NCBI GenBank assembly: GCA_945859605.1
Contig: OX243814.1
Location: forward strand, 33,142,475 to 33,206,474
DNA length: 64,000 nt
DNA from: Lumbricus rubellus
Lineage: Eukaryota; Annelida; Clitellata; Crassiclitellata; Lumbricidae
Direction of reading: 5' to 3'
This document shows positions 1 to 12,700 of the stretch, piece after piece. Each line of letters starts with the position of its first letter. Positions within the stretch are counted from its first letter, which is position 1. Position numbers and translations under genes: made by a program. Under the pieces are notes generated by a model, which saw only the letters and a program-made list of their open reading frames with translations, was not told where the DNA came from and ran no database searches.

Positions 1-195
1 AAACATACACCTGATAATGTTGCTGTACCTAATTATTCAGTTTTATGCATGATTTATAGATGGTTAAATTTTCTCTGATAATAAAGTTGAATTCTAAGTT
101 CTACAGTGGCTGATATGGATAATGGGGTAGAGTGAAAAGGAAAATGTGGGTGAGTTTTGTGATGCTATCTCGTTTTTATGTTGTTTTTCTTCTAG
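1..195 (+). other. BRSK intron upstream of the first visible exon
   Basis: AT-rich sequence ending in a T-rich tract and tctag directly before 196, a normal 3' splice site. Nothing else is recognisable. Confidence 0.7.
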
Positions 196-3080
196 GTCTC
201 CTCATTATGCATGTCCAGAAGTGATTCGGGTGAGGCATTCCACAATCCGCATTCATCTAAGAACAAAAGCACACATTTGAACAGACACACGCACACACGT
301 ACTCACATGTGCACTGATGCACACACACAAGATAAAGTTCTGGATCTAATGAACATGTTTGTTATAGGGTAACAGAAATGACAGCAGGTGCCACTTACGT
401 ACAGTGCGTGCATACTGAAGGATGTTTACATGGACGTGCCTAAATAGCACCACACACTTTCCTTCTCTCTTCACCCTTGCTTGTTCAGCTCTGAGTGATG
501 TTACTGTTTATAGTTCCGTGGCCTCTTTCCTCGCGTTCTTGTGTCCAGCTGACATTGCCTCGCACCACATCAAGGCTTTTGATCGTCCTCTTATGCCACT
601 TTCGTTGCTGTCATTCTTTCTTCTGTAACGGTTCTTAAAAAATGTTTGATTCTCAGTATAGACTAATACTCACTGCAACAGTTATGCGGTCTTGTTGGTT
701 CTTCATTTTCAGCACTTACTTAATAGCTGTCTGTTCTGATGTCTAGTAAACCATTTCGAGATTTTAAATCTCTTCTGACATCCTTCATTGTATTGTATTT
801 GATCATTTATGTAGTGCTTCTAATGGCTATAGGCCTTTCTTGGTGTGAAGTACCTCGAGAAAAAGTGGTTTTAAGATGTGAGAAAGAGGTAGGCATGCCA
901 CCAGCAGAGAGGATGGTGGTTCCAGTGTAGAGAAATTGAAGTCCATGCCGTAGAGAGGGACCTGTGCAGGAAAAGGATCTGGATTTAGCCATTGTGGTCC
1001 TAAATTACTCAGTGGTGTAGTGGGGGGGGGGAATGCCGTTTCCCACACTTTTTTCCAGGGATAATTGAAAATTAATAATAATACTACTAATAATAATATT
1101 ATTATAAAGAGCGTTCCCCACTTCATTTTTTAGGACTACACTACTGGTCCTAATACAGGGAATGAAAAGGTCATATGGATCATAGGATCTGCCAGGAAGC
1201 AATGACATGGCAAAGGGGCATTTGGCGAGAAAGATATTTTACAGCAATACCCATTCTCGTAAAATATTATGCATGATTCCACTATGCTCTGTGTTAGGCT
1301 TGGATCATCTGCTTTGTTTGGTCACGTCAGCAGCTGCCTTTGTCTGCAGAATCTTGCTGTTCTTTTAGGCTCTCACTTTTACTGACCTTTTTCAGTATCA
1401 GCCGTTAATGGTTGCTCTCAAAGCTCTTTCTACTCTTCTGCTGCGTCTCTGCTTTTGACATTTTTTCACGCTGCAGTGTGTTTTAAGTGTAAGCGTAATA
1501 AAAGATTTTTAAATTTGAAAGAAATCGGAGTTGACATTCGGTGATAATAGATTGATCGTTGTCTGTTAATGACGACGAATGTTATGATTATGTTTATAAA
1601 TTTAATTATGATTTTATAATTAATAATTTAATAATATTGTTATGTTAATGACAACACAGGGGGAGAAGTACGATGGTCGTAAAGCAGACGTCTGGAGTAG
1701 TGGAGTCATACTTTATGCACTGCTTGTGGTAAGAACCATCGTTCTGACCTTTTATGTAGCTAAATTGTATTTGAATCGGAGCATGTCTCTTCGAATTCCT
1801 GCACTGGAGCATGTCCTGCAGCATCGTTACTTTTGTGGGGATGGTTTGATTTTTGATTGCGTCGTCATTGTTTGTTCAGTGAGTGGTCGATTACTTAATA
1901 ATCTGATTGATTCAGTGCTAAAAGTGCAAAAAAAGAAGTGCCTGGATGCCCCACACCTTTTCAAAAGAAGTGTCAGGACGCCCCTTACATTTTCAGGTGT
2001 GCTGGCCAAATAAGTGGGAGGACAGCATAGAGGATTTGAAAATAAGTGCTAGGACGCCATCCATGACTGTCCTGCCACACTTTAAGCCCTGGATTGATTA
2101 CTTAATCATCTAATTGATTACTTAATCATCTAATTGATTACTTAATCATGTGATTGATTACTTAATCATGTGATTGATTATTTAATCATCTAATTGATTA
2201 CTTAATCTTGTGATTGTTTGGTGAAGGGTGCCTTGCCGTTCGATGATGATAACCTGCGGCAGTTACTGGAGAAGGTGAAGCGCGGCGTATTCCACATTCC
2301 GCACTTTGTTCCGCCGGATTGTCAGAATCTTCTGCGTGGAATGATCGAAGTGGATCCACTGAAGAGACTGACGGTTGGTCGGCTGCTTAATCTTAGTACC
2401 TTTTTGACTGTAGGGCCATTTTTTCTAAGTTGGAGGACACGAGGGCCACTTTTTCTAGCGTTAGGACGATAGGGCATGACAATGCTAAAATTTATTTAAC
2501 TAAAAGCATATAAAAATTGTTATAATTGATTCAAAGTAGAATTTTTGATGTTTATAGACTTCAAAATAAAATAATTTGTAATAGAAAATAATTTTATGTT
2601 CCATCCTGTCCAAATTGTCAATTTTTTCATATATTTTTGTTAATTCTGTGAGAGATGAGGGCCATTTTTGAGTCCTCGCGGGCCACGGGTTGGGAACCGC
2701 TGTCTTAGTGACACAACCTGAGGAGTTGAAATTATCATGGCCGTGTGCTACATTTAAATATTGTAATTAACTTAAATTATTAATAAATTGTTATTATTAT
2801 TAAATTATTATTATTGTTGCTGTTATTATTTGTATCCGAGGTATCTCAGATCTCTCAGAATTTACAAAAATTATTCTGGGATGGCTAGAACTCGTCAAGA
2901 TCCGGCAAGGCAAAGTTGCCTTGGAAGGCAATGGAGTTTGAATGTTGGTTTATTGTAATGGCAATGCACTGGAAAAGATAACTAGTTTCTCTCGTGTTGC
3001 CGGTTTTACGTGATAGGCAGTACCCCAACTGCCATATTATTATTATGATTATTATTATTGTTGTTGTTATTGTTATTATT

Positions 3081-3113
<33 letters not shown>

Positions 3114-3217
3114 ATTATTGTTATTATTATGTTTCTCTAAATCAGAGTTCTATGGCATCATCGTGCCTAGGCATGCGATGGCTTTGAATCTGTGGACTGT
3201 GACAGATATCATCATCG

Positions 3218-3271
<54 letters not shown>

Positions 3272-4270
3272 CCATCATCATCATTATTATTATTATTGTA
3301 ATTGCGCATTTATTAAGTGCCACTATCTAAGACCAATCATCAGTATCAGGGCTTTTGAGATAAACATAATAATTTTGTGTTTATCGCGTTTATTAAGTAG
3401 ATGATTTAACAGTGCCCATATTGAAATGAAACTGAGTGATTGTAAGTGAAGAACTTGCTTATGGTCTGTACACAATACCGTCTCTCATGGGAGACTTGAA
3501 CCCGTCCCCCAGTGCATTCAAGGTCAGGCATTCTTAGCAGGTGGCTGTCACGTCCCAATGGATTCCTAGCAAAAATTTACATAAAAATGATGAGTAATAA
3601 TGTGAAGTGAATGAATGTGTCGTGAGTTTTGGCCGTTCAGTTTATTTAGGATGATCTCATCCGCTGTGTGTATACAGTATACACTCGGCTGAAATTGTGT
3701 TCAGTTTCTAATATATGGCAGGTCTGTAGTTTTTAAAGCGGAGTCATATGTAAACTATTTTGCGTGAGGCTGGAATATGATTGCGTGGGCTTTGTACAAC
3801 AGATTCTGTATGGATGAGTTGATCTATTGTGATCTGTTGTCATGGCGATTGATATGTTTTTCTGCTGCAGTATCAGCGCTTTTGAGATAAACATAATAAT
3901 TTTGTGTTTATCACGTTTATTATGTAGAAAGATGATTTAAGAGTACGCATATTTGAAATGTTCACATATTTAAAGCAGTTCAAAACTACTTTTGTGTTGA
4001 TCAAGCAATAATCAGTCAGTTAATCAATTTCAATCAGCATCAGTTGATTTAACAGTCAAATGTAATTAATTTCTATCACTCAATCAAGGAAATAAATGCG
4101 AGATGCCAACCTTAAATAATTTATTTAGTCAGTTCATTAGTTGTGCTATTCAAGTGAATGTAAGTGAATGTTGATGTAGTGATGTCTTGGAGTTTTTCGT
4201 TTGATCCGTTATTTCTATGGGTTTTTTGTTTTCAGTTGGAGCAGATTCACAGACATCCATGGGTGATGAT
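196..4270 (+). CDS. BRSK: BRSK exons a-d: kinase C-lobe, subdomains VIII to XI
   Basis: Four exons (196-229, 1660-1728, 2227-2373, 4236-4270) encode the end of the activation segment [11 protein letters not shown], the helix-F stretch [16 protein letters not shown] with its invariant Asp and Gly, then [17 protein letters not shown] and [20 protein letters not shown], ending LEQIHRHPW, the last kinase motif. This matches BRSK kinases almost residue for residue. The intron after 2373 takes an hAT-like insertion at once. The acceptor before 2227 (gtgaag) is weak and lies directly behind a 20-bp minisatellite. The first base, 196, completes a Gly codon begun upstream. Confidence 0.95.
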
Positions 4271-7248
4271 GTAAGTAGAGCACGCACACTTAAGCTTCGT
4301 CAAATTAAATCTCTTGTTCCTCAGCGGAACTCCTGTGTTTTGCAATTTGTTCAAAGGTTTAAGGATCAATTCCAGTCCAAGCGATTATTCAAGCGATTCA
4401 TTATCTATAGCACATTCATCACAACACAATTAGACAGACTTGTTTTTGCTTTACTGGTGTCTTTCCTAATGTGTGTTGACATTCATAACTTTCAAGCATT
4501 GCGGTTGAGTTGGTGCTTATGACCTAATATGCATTTGATGATTGCTTAACTTTGTTGTGATGATTGCTTAACTTCATTGTGATTGCCAGCATCATATCCA
4601 CTGTACCTACTCACCATCCAGTATTGTTGTGTTTTCAGTGCTCTAAGCACATGTGTCATTATGACCAATTGTTTTGAGCACTTGGTTTGTTTTGAGTGCA
4701 GGTTGGAGCCTTAACATTGCGTTTGTAGGTTTGAATCTTTTGTATGATGGCTTCTCTTTGTCAACCTTAACACTTCAGCGATGAGCTGCATTGACTTCCC
4801 ATTCACTTTTAGTACATTGCTCATTGTTAAAGTGTTGAACGAGTTGTTGATACTTACAGTGAAATGCTGAACACCTTTGACTGTCTTTAGATAATTAATT
4901 ATACTAAGTAATTATAGAAATTTGAATTCATGAGTTAATTAAACAACTGTAGGAACCGAAAGCCTGAGATACCAATGAAAGATGCAGTCGAGGTAAATGC
5001 GGATCAATACAGAACGGATGATTATAACCTTTTAGTTAAGTTCAAAACGTCGGATTGGAACATCCAGATTAACCAATTTAACCAAACACTATTTGAAAGC
5101 ATCTATGAGTCTACATATGTGTGCCGCTAAGGCCTACTTACATGTATAGTGTGGGCTTCTTTACATGCTCCCATATGTGCTAAGGCCTGTCTACATGTAC
5201 AGTGTGGACTTCTTTACATGCTCCCAGTTGATGACCTATTCTGCGTAGCACAAAACATGGTTACATCCTCAGGGCCATTAACTTAACATCCCGTGTTAGT
5301 TTTAGATTTGTACAAAACTGCATTGCAGTGTTGTACTGTGACTTAAGAGTCGTCCCTATTTACATTACACATGGCTTTCTTTACATATTGTGTTACAAAT
5401 TATGCCCTCTCCTGATGACTTCAAGTTTACGTCTTTACGTGTCCACACTGTACTTATAAGTACTTATTCAAGCTGAAGATAAGGTGGGTAGATGGAAAGA
5501 ACGGTTATTAATTAATTTTTTGGCATAAGTAACCATAATTATCTTAATGACAATGCTACTACTGATACCAATTAAACTTTTGGGGTTCTTTGATTGGATT
5601 ACTAACCAGTAACCATCCTGCATTTTTTATCACATTTCTTACCATTCAGTCTTTAACAGTGCCTTTAACTTTACCTAGGCATGCACAGCTATTATCAACG
5701 CATAGAAAAAAAGTTATTTGTAAAAGGTGGATATGTTGCACAGTTTGAACCACTCCTTAGCATGGTTGTCAGTTGGTAGCTTATGATGCTCTTGTCTTTC
5801 AGTTGAAATACCTAACTGGTTTTTTTCATCATTAGAAATTTTCATAAATGACTGCCTCAGGCGTAAAATCGTATTTTCGATTGAACATTTTATTTGTATC
5901 GAAGTGGTGTCATTGCATGGTTACAAGTAGTGTTGAGATTGATTAAAAGTTATGGACTCATTGATGCCTGGTATCCATCCATGCAGGGTGATTCCGTGTC
6001 AAATCAACCAACATGATTGACATGACCGACTCAGATTTACTTGAAATTTGGCACACTTGTTGGGTTATGTGAGACATGTAAAAACCTGCAAAGAAATTTT
6101 TTTGGGTCAACTACTTCCCGAGATACGGGTCGACAAACTTTGACCCAAACCGGTCGACTACGTTCCTTTGGATGTCTGTATCTCAGCATGTATAAGAGCT
6201 AGAAAGGTGTTCTTGGTGTCATTATTTAGCTCTTTTGTTGAACTATTTGAGTAGATTTTTTATGACTGTTTAACATTGTACGATAGTGACTATATTTGAC
6301 AATTTAGCACTTTGACCTTGACCTTGACCATTTCAATCTTTTTGTAAAATCTGAAACAAATCCCACTTATTGGGTGAAAGGACTTGAACATCCTCAGAAA
6401 AAATCAGAATGGGATCTCTAATGGTTCTCTCGCTATAATTATTTTGTCTGTAATTCTGTGCAAATTTCAATGTCCAGTCGTCTGACATTGGAATCGCCCA
6501 TAATGTTGAACTCGAATTTTGAGTGGAATTATAGATAAAATAATTATAGCGAGAGAACCATTAGAGATCCCATTCTGATTTTTTCAGAGGATGTTTAAGA
6601 CCATTCAAGCTATAGGTGTGAATTTTTTCAGATTTTAAAAAACAACTGAAATGGTCAAGATCAAGGTCAAAGTGCTAAATTGTCAAATATGGTCACTATC
6701 GTACAATGTTAAACAGTCATAAAAAATCTACTCAAATAGTTCAACAAAAGAGCTAAATAATGACACCAAGAACACCTTTCTAGCTCTTATACCTGCTGAG
6801 ATACAGACGTCCAAAGGAACGTGGTCGACCGGTTTGGGTCAAAGTTTGTCGACCCGTATCTCGGGTAGTAGTTGACCCAAAAAAAATTCTTTGCAGGATT
6901 TTACATGTCTCACATAACCCAACAAGTGTACCAAATTTCAAGTAAATCTGAGTCGGTCATGTCAATTTTGGTTGCAAATTTGGTTGAATTGACACGGAAT
7001 CACCCTGCAGTCTTGTCATGGAACTACTTGTGTGTGTGCTTTATTATTGATGGCTACACAAAGGAAGTGAACAATTTTTAATGTCATCATATCTCTGAAT
7101 GAACGAACTGCTCAGATTGATATTCTGATGTCAGAAGTGTCTATCAGTTTCTTTGTTCAAGAACTCTTGCAATTTAGATCGACTGTGATGAGTTATAAGC
7201 ATCCACACATTCAGGCGCTCACATCATTATACTGGTATGCAGTATGCA

Positions 7249-7282
<34 letters not shown>

Positions 7283-7303
7283 TGTGTGTATATATTATGT
7301 ATT

Positions 7304-7337
<34 letters not shown>

Positions 7338-9690
7338 TGCCACACATATATATATATGTGGTATAATGGTATGTTCTAGTTGACAGCACTATGCTTTAGG
7401 ATTATTGCTTCTGCGATAAAAAAAGTGGTAATTACTTTATGGTTTTTGGAAAAGACAGGAGCATATACAGCATTGCTATTAGGATGAATCATTGTGCAAG
7501 ACGACAGACACTCATGCTTATTGTTTGCGAGGCTGCATGTGGTATATAAGGCTGTTCACTTGTATTGTAACATGATTCTGGTGTAAATGTTGGCAAGTAG
7601 ACTTATTGTCGTTTGTGAACTTGTTGTGCTTATAATGTCATTGTCTTTTTGGTTGTCATTGTTTATTGTATTGTCATACATCTGTTTATTGTCACAGTTG
7701 TTTCGATGTTGCAATTGTTGTTGCCACATGTAATATTGTTACTGTAAGCGCTCTTACGGTAAAGCTGCTGTTGTTTGATGTTGTTATTGTTGTTTTGTTT
7801 CATGTCTTTGATATTGTTTGTTTTTGGTCTAATGTCTCTGATTTGTCAAAATGTGATGTGATGGACAATGCCATGAAAAATTGCTGTCCGTTTAGCCATC
7901 ATACTGTCAATGAATTATAAACTTATAAACTTGTACTTTGATATGAGCTTAATATGTTGTAATGTTTTCCTGACTGGGTGTGAATTGAAGTTTTTTTGAA
8001 CAATATATCTTTGGTCTTCTTTTAATCCGATGTGAGTTTGAAGTTTGTTATGTACGTAATACTACGTATGTATCTTAAACAGATTAGTTTTCTTTCTACT
8101 ATTAAGTAAGTGTTATCTGTGCTGCTAAGTGTTTGATCACGAGATCAATTTCTGTTACTTCAGATGATGTGGTTTGGTGATAAATATTGTAAATTCTTGA
8201 GTTGCAGAATGCACTGGATTTTATTGCTTTTGGTTCAGAGTCACTAATGGTCCGAACCATATCCCAGTTTGCTGCTTTCCTGAGAAGATGAATGTTTTTC
8301 CATCCAAATTGTGTCCAGCGTGTAGCCTGTTGGAGTTCTATTGTGGCTTTGAATGGTTTTTAAAGCGTTGACATTTCACTCTTTGATTTTTCAATCCACA
8401 TTGTGCTCTGCGTTTCGTTTTTGAGATGTTTTGCTGAAATTAATGGCATCCTGCATTGTTCTTGTTCATATTATGATGAGATCATATCATAGCTTTGTGT
8501 ATTGAAGAGCTGCACTGGATATGTTTATTAGTTCATCTTACAGAACTTGTCGAGTGTTTTACATCTAGGGATCAAACAGGTTCCCTGGAACTTGAGGTGC
8601 CCATGTCGCAGGCTGTACAGGTATAAATCGTCATAGCAACTGTTGTCCATGGCTACCATTGGATTTCTTGCATTCCTTTATGTCGTTTGTTGTTCTTAAG
8701 TTCTTCTTTGCATGTCCCAGAATCTTATGTTTGTGTGCTTTCGCTATTATTGATGTGCAGTGAGGTTTTTTGTTGGGTTCTTTATGGGTGGAGATTTTGT
8801 TTTGACATGGCACAGTTGAAGGATTAAGAACGGGTGGTTGGCATTGGACGGTTTCATGATGGATAGGAAGAACTGGAAGATGACATATCATGATGAGTTT
8901 GGTTTTTCTGTTTCCTCTGGCTTTGGCCAGGAATATTTTTATGTGCTCTGAATTTCATAGCTCAGTTACGACTTGCCGGAGACTTTTCTATGTGCAGATA
9001 TTTGGTTTGTTTCTTTGCAGAATCGTTTTCTGTTAAATTATATGTCGTCGTCTTTAAAAGCATTTCTGTTTTTGCTCAGAATGTTTGTGCTGTTCTTTAA
9101 TATTTTGTTGAGGATATTCACGTTGCGTTTGATTATAGCACACTGGTTAGTTTTTAAAGTAACTTAGTAATTAGGATTAATATTCTGCACCTCTCGTTTG
9201 AGTTCACTTGTTTTCTTCTTGGTCAAGTAATTAATTGATGTGACCAGATTTGATTAACAAAGAAGTAGGGTGGGGGATGTAGAATCCACTTACTTTGTCT
9301 ATTTCGCACTATTTTAAATGAATGTAACAGTAGCTAGCTTCTGGTCAGTTTTTTTATGGTAAACTGGTCATAAAATTATAATATGGTGAAAATGTTACCA
9401 GCAGAAGATAGTTTGGCTACATTTTATTAAGCTTACATTTAGATCTTCAAATTTAGGTTTTTAGGCAGGATTTGTATGAATTACTCTTGTATTGAACTGA
9501 GTTTGATTTGAGGCATATTGAAATATGACATTGAGATTAGATGACATTGCTTATTCGCCTGCTTACTCTGATCCATCGGACTTCGTTCGATCTTATGAGA
9601 AAAGCTGTAGAGGAGTCATTTGATTAGATTAGAATAGATTTGACTAGCTATTCAGTGGTGGTAGATTGTGGTGATGATGACGATGATGAC

Positions 9691-9746
<56 letters not shown>

Positions 9747-12700
9747 GCTTTTCTGCTGTGTCGTTCTGTAGACTTCTGTGATACCAATGAGGGAAGATGT
9801 TGATCCGGACATTCTCGCTACGATGAACTCCCTTCAGTGCTTCAAGGACAGAGAGAAGCTCTTCGATGAACTCCTTTCACCATTGTTTGTTGATCTCTTT
9901 ATTAACATCATCACCGTTGCCATCATCAACATCATCATCATCATTGTCGTCGTCATCATCGTCGTCTTCTTCATCATCATCATCATCATCATCATCATCG
10001 TCATCATCGTCTTCATCATCATCTTCATCATCATTATCATCATCATCTTCATCATCGTCATCATCACCGACTCTTTTTATATCAATTCAAAAGGAATTGT
10101 TAAAAGAAAAATGCTAACTGAGTTATTGAGACGTAACATGTTGAACGTGGTATCTACTTTTAGGCTGGAGTTTTCTAATTCGTGAAATTTTGAAGACTTC
10201 ATCAACTATTTCTGTAACATTAAGATGAGTTCATTATCATGCATTGAATCCAAATGCAAATGAATCATTGCTTTGTCACTATCTATGAGAGCCCACGTTA
10301 TCATTTTTTGTGGTTTAAAAATGAAAATGATGGTTTTGTTGAATTGTCTTTGTTTCAGTCACAATACGGAAAAGGTGGTTTACTTTCTGCTGCTCGATCG
10401 AAAGCTGAGAAAGCCGAGCAGAGAAGATGAGGAAGAAGTCAAAGCGAAAACAGAATGCAGTGCGTGTTTGTATTGGAATCTTGAAGTAGAGCTATGTAAA
10501 TGTCAGATTACTTTACACTGCTGAACTTTTGTTTCTGTAGCATTAGTAGTGAGCTAAAAAAATTGCCTTTTTTCTCGGGTTTGAACACACTGGGAGTGCT
10601 TTTGAAAGGCTTTTGCTGCAAGAAGCGCTTTAAAAATGGTCAGCTAAGATAAGTAAGCAAAGTGTGAATAGTTTGAATGGATCAAAGAATTAAGGCGTAA
10701 ACAAATTGAGAGTATTGCTGCGTGATTCATACATTCATTGAATCTTAGAATTTGTTGTGTATTTTTTCCAGCTGACCCACCGCGCAAGAGGATCGATTCT
10801 GTCCCGCTGAGTCCAGCCAATGGATTGCCGCGTCTGTCTCTTGGAAGTCTTAGCGAGGGATCGCCACTCACTCCACGACGAGGTCTTACTGTTCAACAGA
10901 TGTAAGTGCTGCTTGTAACGCGTCCTACCACAGTTTGCTAAAGTGTCCTTAGTACATGTAGTAGGAATAGAAAGAAAAAATTATATTGGACTTTGGACCT
11001 AGGATATTGTGCTATTTGAAAACATGTTGACATTGATTTGGATATAAAAATTATGTATGTTTGTTTATTATACCATGTTTGTACACCAAAATGCGGATAG
11101 CAATTGGTATATTAACGCATAATTATTCTTATCTTATCTTTATCTTTAGTATCTGCAGTGATAGTGAGAGTATTGCTTTTGAAGTATTGTTTACCATTAT
11201 TGCACTATAATAAATATCAAACAGAAGCTGCATTTTTATAAAAGCATTTCAGTTATGTTTACTAAATTTGGATAAATTTGATACTGTATATATTTCAAAT
11301 CTGATAACTGTATTTTTGTAGCTAGTGAAGATCTACGTTATCAAATCCTGCTGGCTCTTGACATTTCAGTTCAGTTTGGTTTTAAACAAAATAATGAATT
11401 CATATATATTTTGTTTTTATTGTTTTCTGCAGTAGGAGAAAGAACAGCCTACAGAACTGTAGTCCAGGTCCGTCACCTGCTACAAGTCCCCACACGATGC
11501 AGAGACAGGGCAGCTATCTCTCAGTTTCCAGTGACCTGCCGGTCTTCACTCCTCCCGACTCACCATCACTACCGACAAACCACTGGAGGTCACGACTGCA
11601 TGCCATCAAGAACAGCTTTCTTGGGTCACCCAGATTTCACCGGCGAAAGATTCAGGGTTGGTAACTGAGTCTACGATGAGCTGAGATGAGATGAGGTGAT
11701 GTAGCAATTGTTTGTTAGATGTGGTGAGGTGATATCTCAGGATTTTAATAAATATGGATAAGTTATCTGGAATAATTTGTATTTTTTATTTTGAAATGGT
11801 GGCCATAACTTATTTTGTTTTGGGTTTCTCAGCTATGAAGTTATTGGGAATAATAATAATCTTCTTTTAATTTCAAACTGACTACAAAGCAGAAAGATTA
11901 CAATTCGTAGTATGAACGGATGATTACAAATTATAATAGGAGTCGAATTTAACTGTCAATCATATCATGCTAATTTTGCCAATTGATGCTATCTGCCAAA
12001 AATTTTTGAAGATTGAATGAACCTTTTTGAGGGTTGTGGGAAGTGATCCCGCATCCATGCGTTCTTCGTGCCAGAGTGTTGGCCATTACCGTAAAGCCCC
12101 CATGATTTGTGGATGAAAGTTTCTAGCTCACTTTTCTTGCATGAACTTTTCTGCATCTATGCATCTGCAGATGGGTTTTTTGGCTTAATATATATATATA
12201 TATGTAATATATTATGTGTATATGTATATATATATATATATATATATCAGTGTATTATGTTGCTGTTGCAGAATATTTAGTCTGTGTTTATTCTTTCAGT
12301 GCCATCGTCTGAATTAACTCCATCACAGCTTTCATCATCAGAGTAAGCAATAAATTTATTGACTTGCAACTTAATTTCTTTCTATGATGTAGACCTGTTG
12401 ATGAGTGGTGATCATGAGGTGAAAATGCTGCGTGATTACACCATGGCTCCCATTGATACCTGTTTAACAGGAAATACCTATATGCCCGTCGTATCACTTT
12501 AATGATGAGCTGCATGTTTTCCGGTCGCTTTTGGCACACTATTATCGTTGAAGTGTTAGCCCAGGTTCTCTAAGATGTGCTGGTTTTACGTATTAATGAA
12601 CTTGTAGAAAGCTGATGTTAAGGTACATGTATTATGTACTGTACTCTGCTATTGGATAAGCTTGTACAATTCCTTTGATGGGCAAGTGATTGAGATTTAC

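Larger units (their letters stand above)
4271..8568 (+). other. Largest BRSK intron
   Basis: Holds the 1-kb foldback (5982-7009), a tandem pair of about 63 bp at 5110-5235 (taaggcctacttacatgta versions), a (TA)n/(CA)n microsatellite at 7252-7366, and a TTG-rich low-complexity stretch around 7560-7860. I checked both strands for further BRSK exons; phase shows none is missing before 8569. Confidence 0.7.

Noticed and set aside
3058..3404. Poly-Leu/Ile and poly-His open frames
   Set aside because: They are translations of TTG, ATC and ATT microsatellites inside a BRSK intron.
9834..10185. Poly-Ile, poly-Ser and poly-Met open frames on both strands
   Set aside because: They arise from the (ATC)n array after exon 9772-9884; the real coding part stops at the donor at 9885.
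11657..11662. Alternative donor gtaact at 11661
   Set aside because: It breaks the frame into exon 12300-12342; gttggt at 11657 keeps it.
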